From Corynebacterium kefirresidentii (lineage in GTDB: Bacteria; Actinomycetota; Actinomycetes; Mycobacteriales; Mycobacteriaceae), in the NCBI GenBank assembly GCA_002154655.1, contig NGUZ01000002.1:186001-250000 (forward strand): 64,000 bases of DNA. The letters run 5' to 3'. The position numbers were made by a program, and so were the translations under genes. The stretch's first letter is position 1, and each line of letters opens with the position of its first letter. This document shows, in pieces, positions 25,278 through 33,949 of the stretch. The notes under the pieces are model-generated. The model saw only the letters and a program-made list of their open reading frames with translations, was not told the DNA's origin and searched no databases.

Positions 25278-26372
25278 ATGACTGAAGCAGTCACCACCCA
25301 CGGTGCCAGCACGGATGCAGTGATTCTCGTTGGCGGTCGCGGTACCCGCCTGCGTCCACTAACCATCGGTACACCGAAGCCGATGCTGCCGACGGCCAAC
25401 TATCCGTTCCTGCAGCATCTTCTCGCCCGCATCAAGGCCGCCGGCATCGAGCACGTGGTCATGTCTACCTCATATAAGGCTGAGGTCTTTGAGGAGTACT
25501 TCGGCGACGGTTCGGACCTCGGCCTGGAGATTGAGTACGTGGTGGAAGAGACCGCACTCGGTACCGGCGGCGGTATCCGTAATGTCTACGACAAGCTGCG
25601 CAATGACACCGTCATGGTCTTCAACGGCGATGTGCTGTCCGGCATGGACCTGGAGGGAATCCTCACCACGCACCATGACAAGGATGCCGATGTCACCATG
25701 CATCTGCTCAACGTGGCTGATCCTCGGGCCTTCGGCTGCGTGCCTACCGATTCCAATGGACGGGTAACCGCCTTCTTGGAAAAGACTGAGGACCCGCCGA
25801 CCAACCAGATCAACGCCGGCTGCTACGTATTCAAGCGTTCGGTCATCGAGTCTATTCCGGCCAATCGCGTCGTCTCTGTCGAACGCGAGACTTTCCCGGG
25901 ACTGCTGGCAGAAGGCCGCCTCGTCGTCGGTCACGTGGACAACTCCTACTGGCGCGACATGGGCCGCCCAGATGACTTCACTCGCGGATCGTCGGACTTG
26001 GTGCGCGGCATTGCGCCTTCCCCGCTGATTGAAGGCAAGACCGGCGAGTCGTTGGTGGATCCTTCGGCCGGCATCGCTGGTGGCGTGCTGCTGCTGTCCG
26101 GTACTGCCGTGGGCCGTGGCTCCGAGGTAGGCGCCGGATCTCGCCTCGAGGGCACCGTCGTCTTCGATGGCGTGCGCATTGAGCCAGGTGCCATCATTCA
26201 TAACTCCATTATTGCCTCCGGCGCTCATATTGGCGCCAACGCGGTCATTGAAAACTGCGTCATTGGCGAGGGCGCCCACATCGGAGCGCGCTGCGAGCTT
26301 CTCGACGGCATGCGTGTCTTCCCCGGCGTTTCCATCCCGGACGCTGGAGTGCGTTTTAGCTCCGATGCTTAA
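25278..26372 (+). CDS. manC: mannose-1-phosphate guanylyltransferase
   Basis: 364-residue sugar-1-phosphate nucleotidyltransferase. Nucleotide-binding GGRGTRLRPLTIGTPKPMLP near residue 17, sugar motif EETALGTGGGI near 92, VFNGDVLSG (metal Asp), and a C-terminal left-handed beta-helix of hexapeptide repeats (IHNSIIASGAHIGANAVIEN). Related RmlA/GalU-type enzymes share the core, but position between wbbL and whcD matches the actinobacterial GDP-mannose enzyme. GDP-mannose feeds lipomannan, LAM and PIM synthesis together with ManA and ManB. Confidence 0.85.
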   Translation: MTEAVTTHGASTDAVILVGGRGTRLRPLTIGTPKPMLPTANYPFLQHLLARIKAAGIEHVVMSTSYKAEVFEEYFGDGSDLGLEIEYVVEETALGTGGGIRNVYDKLRNDTVMVFNGDVLSGMDLEGILTTHHDKDADVTMHLLNVADPRAFGCVPTDSNGRVTAFLEKTEDPPTNQINAGCYVFKRSVIESIPANRVVSVERETFPGLLAEGRLVVGHVDNSYWRDMGRPDDFTRGSSDLVRGIAPSPLIEGKTGESLVDPSAGIAGGVLLLSGTAVGRGSEVGAGSRLEGTVVFDGVRIEPGAIIHNSIIASGAHIGANAVIENCVIGEGAHIGARCELLDGMRVFPGVSIPDAGVRFSSDA

Positions 26373-26416
26373 CGCTTCTGCCGTGGGCTGAGCCATGCGA
26401 TAAGTCCGACTGGGGT

Positions 26417-26457
26417 AGGCCGAACTGAGGACAATGCGTCTTTGGTTCGGCCTTTTT
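26417..26457 (+). terminator. rho-independent terminator of manC
   Basis: Perfect 9-bp stem AGGCCGAAC / GTTCGGCCT, 19-nt loop, followed by TTTTC. Its GGCCGAAYTGAG core recurs in the repeat at 56221. Confidence 0.85.
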
Positions 26458-26587
26458 CATGCGGAATTACTCAGCCTGTCCTTCTCAAGCTGCCACCATA
26501 ATGCGAAATCTGTGCAGCGTTGCTGAGTACGTAGATCCCTTCTTTGAGAGATTGTGCGCGCGACACGCCGGAATTTTCTGAAAATTG

Positions 26588-26651
26588 TTGACAGAAAAAC
26601 GGGGTGCCACTACATGTAGTACCCCCTACCTACACCCCCGGTGGGGCGTAG
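26588..26651 (+). promoter_or_regulatory. whcD upstream promoter with two palindromes
   Basis: A consensus -35 TTGACA (26588-26593) is followed 17 bp later by TACATG, a weak -10, inside the perfect palindrome ACTACATGTAGT (26609-26620). A second imperfect palindrome, CTAC.CCCC..GGGG.GTAG (26630-26651), follows at the expected transcription start. This would give whcD a leader of about 260 nt. The overlap of -10 and palindrome suggests a repressible or autoregulated promoter. Nothing else was recognised in the 513 bp between manC and whcD. Confidence 0.5.
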
Positions 26652-26885
26652 TTGTTACAGATGTGACGTGTGGGGATCGTGTGCTGCGTTTTTGCCGAAA
26701 AGTGCGAAGAAGCCACTAATTCGGGTTGACGATATTTAGTGATCCGGTGTGAAATTACATCAGTGAAAGAAACAGCGGCCGACGCCGTTACTTCCACACC
26801 GGCCCGGCGGGGTTACCCAAAGGGAATGTGGTGTACGGTCGGTTGCACTGATTAGAATTACCCAACCTCGGAGAAAGGAAAAGGC

Positions 26886-27188
26886 GTGGACAAAATGGCT
26901 AATAACAACGCCATTCTCCGTGGCGGTGCTGCTGCAGAGATGTCACTCGATGAACTCTTCGGTGCCGTCGAGCAGGAGTGGCAGGACCAAGCGCTGTGTG
27001 CACAGACGGACCCTGAAGCATTCTTCCCTGAAAAGGGAGGTTCTACCCGTGAGGCTAAGCGCATTTGCCAGGCCTGCGCGGTGCGTGATGAATGCTTGGA
27101 GTACGCGCTGGAGCACGACGAGCGCTTCGGTATTTGGGGCGGGCTTTCGGACCGTGAGCGCCGCCGCCTCAAGCGCGAGATTGGATAA
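26886..27188 (+). CDS. whcD: WhiB-family transcription factor, WhiB2 type
   Basis: 100 residues with the four cluster cysteines C38, C61, C64, C70 (pattern C...CxxCxxxxxC), the GIWGG turn and a basic C-terminal RERRRLKR. WhiB proteins carry a redox-sensitive [4Fe-4S] cluster and partner the principal sigma factor. WhiB2/WhcD (WhmD in mycobacteria) controls cell division and septation with WhiA. The GTG at 26886 follows GAGAAAGGA. Neighbours are those of Rv3260c whiB2. Confidence 0.92.
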   Translation: MDKMANNNAILRGGAAAEMSLDELFGAVEQEWQDQALCAQTDPEAFFPEKGGSTREAKRICQACAVRDECLEYALEHDERFGIWGGLSDRERRRLKREIG

Positions 27189-27199
27189 TTAAGGTGTCC

Positions 27200-27245
27200 A
27201 GAAAGGTCCCGGGCAAGCACATGACGTGCGGCCCGGGGCCTTTCT
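27200..27245 (+). terminator. rho-independent terminator of whcD
   Basis: AGAAAGG-CCCGGGC paired with GCCCGGG-CCTTTCT, with an inner GCAC/GTGC hairpin. It also ends the convergent gene at 27269. Confidence 0.8.
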
Positions 27246-27268
27246 GCTAGGTCATATCGTGAAGGTGG

Positions 27269-27739
27269 CTACCAGCTATAGCGTGGATCCACTTCCTCCG
27301 GATCCAAGTTGAGATAATTCGCCACGAGCGCGGTAATAACCGTACCTAGAAGCTCGGAACGCTCGGACGGGGTGGAAGCGCGCTGCTCGATGGGCATGCG
27401 GAAAATGACCAACCGGGCGCGCGTGGGGTGGCCTGCGGAGTCTACGCCGGCAGGAACCACGCGCCCGAGGGGGACCGGCCCATCGGCGATAATCTCATCC
27501 GGGAGCACGGTCATATCGGGTGAGAGTCGCATGCGCGGAATGGTGTCTACGGCTAGGTCGAGGCCACGCAATTGCGGGGCGAAGGAGTTTTGGATGGGGG
27601 CATAGGCCTCCAAGACGGCCATGTCGAAGTGCTCGCGCGCGCTGCGGTAGCGCGGGGTCTGCTGGGGGAGGAGGGGTCCGCGCATGCCGTGGCCGTGTCG
27701 GTCGCGGGCGGGGCGGATATGCGGGCGAGCGGCGGTCAT
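27269..27739 (-). CDS. zincin-like metallopeptidase-family protein without the HExxH site
   Basis: 156 residues of the actinobacterial family next to whiB2 and DUF3499 (Rv3259-type), distantly related to PF06262 zincins. The position where zincins carry HExxH reads LGTVITALVANYLNLDPEEV, with no His or Glu pair, so it is probably not a metalloprotease. The first 35 residues are Arg/Pro-rich and may be disordered. DPEEVDPRYSW closes the protein as in relatives. Function unknown. Confidence 0.7.
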   Translation of the reverse strand: MTAARPHIRPARDRHGHGMRGPLLPQQTPRYRSAREHFDMAVLEAYAPIQNSFAPQLRGLDLAVDTIPRMRLSPDMTVLPDEIIADGPVPLGRVVPAGVDSAGHPTRARLVIFRMPIEQRASTPSERSELLGTVITALVANYLNLDPEEVDPRYSW

Positions 27740-27820
27740 GCCCTGATTCTAAGTCGCAGGTGGTCTGGATTTAGCGGAGCCACGCCGGGGCGAAGACTAT
27801 CTAAATCTCAACTAAGGGTT

Positions 27821-27834
27821 TAGACTTATGCGCT
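27821..27834 (+). promoter_or_regulatory. leaderless promoter of the DUF3499 gene
   Basis: TAGACT (27821-27826) lies 8 bases before the GTG start, with no ribosome-binding site, so transcription should begin at or next to the start codon. Confidence 0.5.
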
Positions 27835-28302
27835 GTGACTATTTCTCGCCATTGCTCCCGCCCAGGCTGCGGCCGCCCCGCCGTGGCGACATTGACCTAT
27901 GCGTACGCGGACCAGACGGCCGTGGTCGGCCCGCTGGCGGAAGAAGAGAACCCGCACAGTTGGGACCTGTGCGCCACGCACCGCGATCGCATCTCGGCTC
28001 CGGTGGGCTGGGAGCTGGTGCGCGTCGATCGCATCGAGCTGGATGAGGAAGACGATTTGATGGCCCTGGCAGAGGCGGTCAAGGAAGACGGCCGCGTGAC
28101 CACCGGCTTGGTCGATGACGGTAGCGCCGGTTCGGGGGCAGACCCTATCGACTATTCCGCGACCTTTGATGGCGCTGACCCAGCTAATTCGAATCACCCG
28201 GTCTTTCGTACCCGTCGCGTGGCTTATGCCAAAAAGGCCCGCCGTGCCCACCTTTCGGTTGTACCCGATGAAACAACGCCGGCGGAATCGGAACTGGACT
28301 GA
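27835..28302 (+). CDS. DUF3499 zinc-ribbon-like protein
   Basis: 155 residues. The N-terminus CSRPGCGRPAVATLTYAY and DLCATHRDRI provide two Cys and a C-x-x-H pair, a likely zinc site, then GWELVRVD. This is the Rv3258c family (DUF3499), always next to manB in Corynebacteriales. The C-terminal half is acidic and variable. Function unknown. It lies 54 bp upstream of manB on the same strand. Confidence 0.8.
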   Translation: MTISRHCSRPGCGRPAVATLTYAYADQTAVVGPLAEEENPHSWDLCATHRDRISAPVGWELVRVDRIELDEEDDLMALAEAVKEDGRVTTGLVDDGSAGSGADPIDYSATFDGADPANSNHPVFRTRRVAYAKKARRAHLSVVPDETTPAESELD

Positions 28303-28356
28303 CACGGACCCCGCAGTGCGGTAGTTTCCCTGCGGGCGAGAGTACTATTGCTGGGT

Positions 28357-29724
28357 ATGCGAACTCGTGAGCAGCTTGATGCAGTAATTAAGGCCTATGA
28401 CGTCCGTGGCGTGGTGGGCGAAGATATCGATGAAAACTTCGTGCGCGATACGGGCGCTGCGTTTGCCGCCATCTTGCGTGAGGAAGGCGAAAATATCGTG
28501 GCCGTCGGCCACGATATGCGTCCCTCCTCACCGTCTTTGGCGCGCGCCTTCGCTGAGGGTGTGACCTCGCAGGGGCTCAATGTGACCCTGTTGGGGCTGA
28601 CCTCTACCGACGAGCTTTACTACGCCGCTGGTTCCCTGGAGTGCGCGGGCGCTATGTTTACCGCCTCCCACAACCCAGCCAAGTACAACGGAATTAAGCT
28701 CTGTCGCGCCGGCGCAGTTCCTGTGGGCCAGGAGACTGGTTTGGGGCAGATTAAGCAGATGCTTATCGAAGGCACCCCTGAGTACACCGGCACTGAAGGT
28801 GCGATTGCAGAGCAGGAGATCCTGGCTGGCTATGCGGACTTCCTCCGCAAGCTGGTGCCGTTGGAGGATTCCAAGCCTCTCGTCGTGGCTGTAGATGCCG
28901 CCAATGGTATGGGTGGCCACACCGTGCCGGCTGTCTTCGATGGCCTGCCTTTCGAGGTTCGCGATTTGTACTTCGAACTTGACGGTACCTTCCCGAACCA
29001 CGAGGCTAATCCGCTGGACCCGAAGAACCTAGTGGATCTGCAGAAGTTCACCGTGGAACAGAAAGCCGACATTGGCTTGGCGTTCGATGGCGATGCGGAT
29101 CGCTGCTTCGTCGTGGATGAAAAAGGCCAGCCGGTTTCCCCGTCTGCCATTTGCGCGTTGGTGGCAGGACGCTACTTGGATAAGTTCCCCGGCGCTACCA
29201 TCATCCACAACTTGATTACCTCTAAGACCGTGCCGGAGCTCATCAAGGAAAAGGGCGGCACCCCAGTGCGCACCCGCGTGGGTCACTCCTTCATTAAGGC
29301 CCAGATGGCTGAGCACAAGGCCGCCTTCGGTGGTGAGCATTCCGCGCACTATTACTTCCAGGAGTTCTGGAATGCTGATTCCGGCATGCTTGCCGCTATG
29401 CACGTGCTGGCAGCGCTCGGCCAGTCTGATAAACCGCTGAGCGAGCTCATGGCAGAATACTCCCGCTATGAAGCCTCTGGTGAGATCAATTCCACCGTGG
29501 AGGACCAGAAGGCCGCTACCCAGGCAGTGCTGGATGAGCTGGCGGATAAAATTGAGTCCGTCGATGAGCTGGATGGTGTGACCGTCGAGCTCAAGGGAAC
29601 AGAGGCCTGGTTTAACGTACGCGCCTCCAATACGGAGCCGCTGCTGCGTCTCAATGTGGAGGCAAAGACCGCCGACGAGGTTCAGTCCATCGTCGACGAA
29701 GTCCTCGCCATCATCCGCCGTTAA
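28357..29724 (+). CDS. manB: phosphomannomutase/phosphoglucomutase
   Basis: 455-residue alpha-D-phosphohexomutase converting mannose-6-phosphate to mannose-1-phosphate. The catalytic phosphoserine loop is FTASHNPAKYNGIK near residue 105, the metal loop is FDGDADRCF near 243, the sugar loop GGEHSAHYYF near 328, and the phosphate loop RASNTEPLLRLN near 425. TACTAT ends 8 bases before the ATG at 28357, so a leaderless start is favoured over TTG at 28348. It converges on fprA with a 4-bp overlap, where the core GDP-mannose locus is interrupted. Confidence 0.93.
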   Translation: MRTREQLDAVIKAYDVRGVVGEDIDENFVRDTGAAFAAILREEGENIVAVGHDMRPSSPSLARAFAEGVTSQGLNVTLLGLTSTDELYYAAGSLECAGAMFTASHNPAKYNGIKLCRAGAVPVGQETGLGQIKQMLIEGTPEYTGTEGAIAEQEILAGYADFLRKLVPLEDSKPLVVAVDAANGMGGHTVPAVFDGLPFEVRDLYFELDGTFPNHEANPLDPKNLVDLQKFTVEQKADIGLAFDGDADRCFVVDEKGQPVSPSAICALVAGRYLDKFPGATIIHNLITSKTVPELIKEKGGTPVRTRVGHSFIKAQMAEHKAAFGGEHSAHYYFQEFWNADSGMLAAMHVLAALGQSDKPLSELMAEYSRYEASGEINSTVEDQKAATQAVLDELADKIESVDELDGVTVELKGTEAWFNVRASNTEPLLRLNVEAKTADEVQSIVDEVLAIIRR

Positions 29725-31076
29725 ATCTCGGCGCGCGAGTGGGAGACCATGTCCTCCCACTCCACGAACTTCTTGCGTTCGCGGCCCTCGCGTTCGCCCA
29801 GTGCGCGCTCGGCCGCGTCCAAACGCTGCCAGTCCTGCCACGTCAGGTATTCGATTCCCCGCTCGCTAAGAACCTCGGTGATATCTGCGGCGCTGAAAGG
29901 GGAGGGGAGGGTGCCGGAGGCGGCGTCGGCAAGCAGCATGCCAATCGTTTCCGTGGCATCGGACTTGGTATTGCCAATGAGCCCCACTGGCCCGCGCTTA
30001 ATCCACCCGGTGGTGTACAGGCCCGGAACTACTTCGCCGGCCGCATCGATGACATGGCCGCCATCATTATTGATGACGTTTTTGTCCTCGTTAAAGGGCA
30101 CGCCATCGACCACATCGGAGCGGTAGCCGGTGGCGAAATAGACCGCCTGGACCGGCCATTCGGTGAACTTCCCGGTACCGTGCACGCTGCCATCTCCATT
30201 AAGGGCGGTGCGCTCGGTCTTAATTCCGCAGACTTTGCCGTCTTTCCCCAAAATCTCCACCGGCTGCTCAAAGAGGTGAATCTGCAGGGTGTGCGGTGCC
30301 TCTTTAGGGTCGCGGATGGCGTATTGTTCAAGCACCTGACATACCAAGTCGGTGGACTTGCTTTCTTGGCGCGCGGCCAGCGAGGCTTCGTCATAGTCGA
30401 TGTCCTCGGGGGAGACCACGACATTAATGGACTCGGAATGGTCCAGCTCCTTGAGCTCCTGCGGGGTGAACTTGGCCTGCGCCGGGCCGCGGCGGCCGAA
30501 GACGCGCACGGTCTCGGCCTGGTTCTGGGCCAGGGAATCGTAGACATTATCGGGGATTTCGGTCACCTTGAGCTCGTCACCGGTCTTGGACAGGATGCGG
30601 GAGACATCAAGGCCCACGTTACCCACGCCGATGACTGCAACCTCCTTGGCAGAAAGATCCCAGTCCCTCTCGAAGCGCGGGTTGCCATCGTAGAAGCCCA
30701 CGAACTCGCCGGCACCATGTACGCCGTCGAGGTCCGCGCCGGGGATGTCGCGGTGGCGGTCGCCCACGGCGCCGGTGGCAAAGATCACGGCATCATAATG
30801 CTGCTGCAGCTCATCGACGGTGATATCCCGGCCGATGTGCACGTTGGTCAGCAGGCGAATCTGCTCCGTATCGAGTACGCGGTGGAGGGATTTAATGATG
30901 CCTTTAATGCGCGGATGGTCCGGTGCTACGCCGTAACGGATGAGGCCAAAGGGGGCGGGCATCTGTTCAATGAGGTCAATCTGTACCTCACCACCGGTCT
31001 TTTTTACCAAGATGTCGGAGGCATAGATGCCGGCCGGGCCGGCACCGATAACGGCTACTTTTAAGGGCTGATTCAT
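29721..31076 (-). CDS. fprA: ferredoxin/flavodoxin-NADP+ reductase, FprA type
   Basis: 451-residue FAD-dependent oxidoreductase of the adrenodoxin-reductase-like group. FAD dinucleotide fold VIGAGPAGIYASDILVK at the N-terminus, GVAPDHPRIKGI near 52, NADP fold VIGVGNVGLDVSRIL near 150, and GWIKRGPVGLIGNTKSDA near 357. It passes electrons from NADPH to a ferredoxin. It is divergent from cysI; in C. glutamicum the related fpr2 leads the cysIXHDNYZ operon, so reduction of sulfite reductase is the likely job. Confidence 0.9.
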   Translation of the reverse strand: MNQPLKVAVIGAGPAGIYASDILVKKTGGEVQIDLIEQMPAPFGLIRYGVAPDHPRIKGIIKSLHRVLDTEQIRLLTNVHIGRDITVDELQQHYDAVIFATGAVGDRHRDIPGADLDGVHGAGEFVGFYDGNPRFERDWDLSAKEVAVIGVGNVGLDVSRILSKTGDELKVTEIPDNVYDSLAQNQAETVRVFGRRGPAQAKFTPQELKELDHSESINVVVSPEDIDYDEASLAARQESKSTDLVCQVLEQYAIRDPKEAPHTLQIHLFEQPVEILGKDGKVCGIKTERTALNGDGSVHGTGKFTEWPVQAVYFATGYRSDVVDGVPFNEDKNVINNDGGHVIDAAGEVVPGLYTTGWIKRGPVGLIGNTKSDATETIGMLLADAASGTLPSPFSAADITEVLSERGIEYLTWQDWQRLDAAERALGEREGRERKKFVEWEDMVSHSRAEI

Positions 31077-31252
31077 GCTACACGAATGCCTTTCTCTTTC
31101 CTGCGGGGCTAGACCGCTGGGTTCATTTTCTTTGCCTTATTCTTCTGGCAATTGAACCGTCTGGTCTAGGTTGCGGCAAGGCTATGAATTAGTTTCTAAA
31201 AATGTTCTGACTTTTGTGCAGGTTATGGCGATTTTTTACTTGAAAATAAAAA

Positions 31253-31292
31253 AGACCGCTTTGTCTGTCTGATTTAGACGGGTAGGTTGTCT
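31253..31292 (+). promoter_or_regulatory. McbR-like operator cluster upstream of cysI
   Basis: AGAC-N6-GTCT (31253-31266) matches the core of the C. glutamicum McbR site TAGAC-N6-GTCTA. It is followed by GTCT-N5-AGAC (31267-31279) and a further GTCT at 31289. McbR represses sulfur and methionine genes including the cys cluster in C. glutamicum. The array lies 37-76 bp upstream of the cysI start, in the divergent region shared with fprA. Confidence 0.55.
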
Positions 31293-31328
31293 TTCAATAC
31301 TTAGGAAAGGCAGGTTGAGATCTACACC

Positions 31329-33005
31329 ATGACCACCGCGACTAATACCAAGCGCACACCCCGCGCCAAGAAGCCCGAAGGCCAATGGAAGATTGACGGT
31401 ACCAAGCCCCTCAATAACGATGAGGTAATTAAGCAGGAGGATGGTGGGCTTTCTGCCAAGCAGCGCGTCATCGATATCTATTCCAAACAAGGATTTTCCT
31501 CGATCCCTTCTGATGACCTAGCTCCTCGGTTCAAGTGGTTGGGCCTTTATACCCAGCGCAACCAGAACTTGGGCGGCGAGATGACCGCTAAGCTTTCTAA
31601 CGCTGAGCTGCAGGATGAGTACTTCATGATGCGCGTGCGCTTCGATGGCGGCCGCGCCGATCCTGCCAAGCTGCGCGCCGTGGGTGAAATCTCGCGCGAT
31701 TATGCCCGCTCCACCGCGGATTTTACCGACCGCCAAAATATCCAGCTGCACTGGATTCGCATCGAGGATGTCCCCACCATTTGGGACAAGCTTGAGTCGG
31801 TGGAGCTGAGCACGCTTATGGGGTGCGGCGACGTGCCCCGCGTTATCCTGGGCTCGCCTGTCGCGGGCGTGGCAGAGGACGAGATTATCGATGCCACCCC
31901 GGCCATTGAAGAGATCAAAAATAATTACCTGCCGCGTGAGGAGTTCCATAACCTACCGCGCAAATTCAAAACCGCCATCTCTGGCAACTCCCGTCAGGAC
32001 GTCACGCACGAGATTCAAGACGTCGCCTTCGTAGGCGTGAATCATCCGGAGTACGGCCCCGGATTCGATTGCTTTGTTGGCGGGGGCCTTTCCACTAACC
32101 CGATGCTCTCGCAGTCCCTTGGTGCATGGGTTCCCCTAGAGCGTGTGCCTGAGGTGTGGGCCGGTGTGGTCGGCATCTTCCGTGACTACGGCTTCCGCCG
32201 TAATCGTAACCGCGCCCGCCTGAAGTTCTTGGTGGCTAAGTGGGGCATTGAAAAGTTCCGCCAAGTGTTGGAAGAGGAATACCTAGATGAGCCGCTGCTG
32301 GATGGCGTCCCGTTGGAAGTCGAGCCCGGCTCCCGCGATCATCTTGGCGTGCACCGCCAAAAGGACGGCAAGTTCTACGTGGGCGTGAAGCCTACAGTGG
32401 GCCATGCCACCGGCGAACAGCTCATCGCTATCGCAGACGTGGCTGAGAAATTCGGGATTAGCCGTATTCGCACTACCCCGATGAAAGAGCTGCTTTTCCT
32501 CGACGTCGATGAAGAGGACATCCCGAGCCTATCCCGTGCGCTCGACGAGACCGGCCTGTATTCCCAGCCATCCGAGTTTCGCCGTGGCGTCATCTCCTGC
32601 ACCGGGCTGGAGTTCTGCAAGCTCGCGCACGTGACCACCAAGGCCCGCGCCATCGAGTTGGTGGACATCCTGGAAGACACCCTGGGTGATCTGGATGTGC
32701 CGATTTCCATCGCGCTCAACGGCTGCCCCAACGCCTGTGCGCGTTCGCAGGTAGCAGACATTGGCCTGAAGGGGCAGATCGTCACTGATTCCGAGGGCAA
32801 CCGTGTCGAGGGTTTCCAGGTCCATCTAGGCGGCGCCCTTGGCCTGTCTCCGGACTGGGGCCGCAAGCTGCGTGGCCACAAGGTCGTGGCCGATGAGGTG
32901 CCTGAGTACGTCATTCGCTTGGTCAACAAATACAAGGAACAGCGCGAGGAAGGTGAGCAGTTCCGCCACTGGGTCTTGCGCGCAGCTGAGGAGGACTTGC
33001 AGTGA
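31329..33005 (+). CDS. cysI: assimilatory (ferredoxin-dependent) sulfite reductase
   Basis: 558-residue siroheme/[4Fe-4S] nitrite-sulfite reductase. Both ferredoxin-like half domains are present; cluster and siroheme ligands are SCTGLEFCKLA (near 424) and NGCPNACARSQ (near 463). It reduces sulfite to sulfide with six electrons. It overlaps cysX by 4 bp and begins a cysI-cysX-cysY-cysZ run. A nitrite-reductase role is possible in this family, but cysX and the absence of nir genes favour sulfite. Confidence 0.9.
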   Translation: MTTATNTKRTPRAKKPEGQWKIDGTKPLNNDEVIKQEDGGLSAKQRVIDIYSKQGFSSIPSDDLAPRFKWLGLYTQRNQNLGGEMTAKLSNAELQDEYFMMRVRFDGGRADPAKLRAVGEISRDYARSTADFTDRQNIQLHWIRIEDVPTIWDKLESVELSTLMGCGDVPRVILGSPVAGVAEDEIIDATPAIEEIKNNYLPREEFHNLPRKFKTAISGNSRQDVTHEIQDVAFVGVNHPEYGPGFDCFVGGGLSTNPMLSQSLGAWVPLERVPEVWAGVVGIFRDYGFRRNRNRARLKFLVAKWGIEKFRQVLEEEYLDEPLLDGVPLEVEPGSRDHLGVHRQKDGKFYVGVKPTVGHATGEQLIAIADVAEKFGISRIRTTPMKELLFLDVDEEDIPSLSRALDETGLYSQPSEFRRGVISCTGLEFCKLAHVTTKARAIELVDILEDTLGDLDVPISIALNGCPNACARSQVADIGLKGQIVTDSEGNRVEGFQVHLGGALGLSPDWGRKLRGHKVVADEVPEYVIRLVNKYKEQREEGEQFRHWVLRAAEEDLQ

Positions 33006-33253
33006 ATTTTCGCCGCCAGCCCAATCCCAACCGCAACCATCCCAGCTTCTGCCCGTATTGCGCCGGAACCGACCTCTTTCCGGACGAGGAAGACGACTTT
33101 GCCTGGAAATGCCAGGAATGCTTGCGGATTTTCTCCGTGCGTTTCCACGGCCAGGACGATGCCCCGGTAGCCCCTGCACCGGCCGTGTCCTCCAACGAAG
33201 CACTGAAGCGTTCGCTTGCCCGCCGCGGCCACACCACGGCGCCAAAGGCTTAA
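33002..33253 (+). CDS. cysX: CysX, small electron-carrier-like protein of the sulfite reductase operon
   Basis: 83 residues starting at a GTG that overlaps the cysI stop by 4 bp. CPYC near residue 17 and CQEC near 37 give two CxxC pairs about 20 residues apart, more like a rubredoxin/zinc-ribbon site than a classic ferredoxin. The C. glutamicum CysX was proposed as a ferredoxin-like partner of CysI. The C-terminus is Ala/Pro-rich and probably flexible. Metal content cannot be told from sequence. Confidence 0.75.
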   Translation: MNFRRQPNPNRNHPSFCPYCAGTDLFPDEEDDFAWKCQECLRIFSVRFHGQDDAPVAPAPAVSSNEALKRSLARRGHTTAPKA

Positions 33254-33262
33254 GGATGCCCC

Positions 33263-33949
33263 ATGCCCGCACTTATTACCCTGTCTCACGGTTCACGGCA
33301 TCCGGGTGCTGCGGCCGGAATTGAGCGTTTGACCCAGGCCACGGGCCTGCGTCCAGCTCGTGCGGCGCACCTGGAATTCAACGAGCCCGACCTCACCGCG
33401 GCCGCGCTCGAGCTTGCCCAGGTGGGGGAGACCGAGGCAATTGTGGTTCCCCTGCTTTTCACCCAGGGTTACCACCAGCGCGTTGATGTTCCGCGCGCGC
33501 TTGCCGCAGCCTCCCAGACCTCACACTTGTCCCTCCACCTCGCCGCAGGCCTCGGCACTGGCGAGGACCTCGCCCATGTGCTCGCCTCACGTACCCGGCC
33601 CGGCGACGCCCACGTGGTCATCTATTCCGTTGGTTCTTCCGATTCAGCGGCGAATGATGCCATCCGTGAGCTCGCCCACCGCACCTTCGCGCTCACCGGC
33701 GTACCCGCGACGGTGGAATTTGCTACCCGTGGTGGTCGCGAGGGGATCGTGCGCCTGTGCCGCGAGCATGCGGCACCTAAGCGCGTGCGCGTCATACCGC
33801 TCTTTGTCACCGAGGGGCTGCTCCTAGACCGCTTGGCGGGTGTTCCCGCGACCGTTGAACACCCGCTCGGCACTGATCTTTCAGGCCTCGTCGCAGACCG
33901 TTTTCATCATGCACGCCGCGGCGCACAGGAGGTATTCGCGCCATGCTAA
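33263..33949 (+). CDS. cysY: sirohydrochlorin chelatase-like protein (CbiX family)
   Basis: 228 residues with two CbiX-like halves. LSHGSRHPGAAAGIERL at the N-terminus and VVPLLFTQGYHQRVDVPRAL near 60 carry the conserved His residues of the metal-inserting site; the second half ends VRVIPLFVTEGLLLDRL without the second His. It would insert iron into sirohydrochlorin to form siroheme for CysI. The upstream enzyme CobA lies at 35104. It overlaps the next gene by 7 bp. Confidence 0.8.
   Translation: MPALITLSHGSRHPGAAAGIERLTQATGLRPARAAHLEFNEPDLTAAALELAQVGETEAIVVPLLFTQGYHQRVDVPRALAAASQTSHLSLHLAAGLGTGEDLAHVLASRTRPGDAHVVIYSVGSSDSAANDAIRELAHRTFALTGVPATVEFATRGGREGIVRLCREHAAPKRVRVIPLFVTEGLLLDRLAGVPATVEHPLGTDLSGLVADRFHHARRGAQEVFAPC

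Noticed and set aside
29739..31064. A 441-codon open frame antisense to fprA
   Set aside because: The fprA strand carries clear FAD and NADP folds; the antisense product has no recognisable motif or ribosome-binding site.
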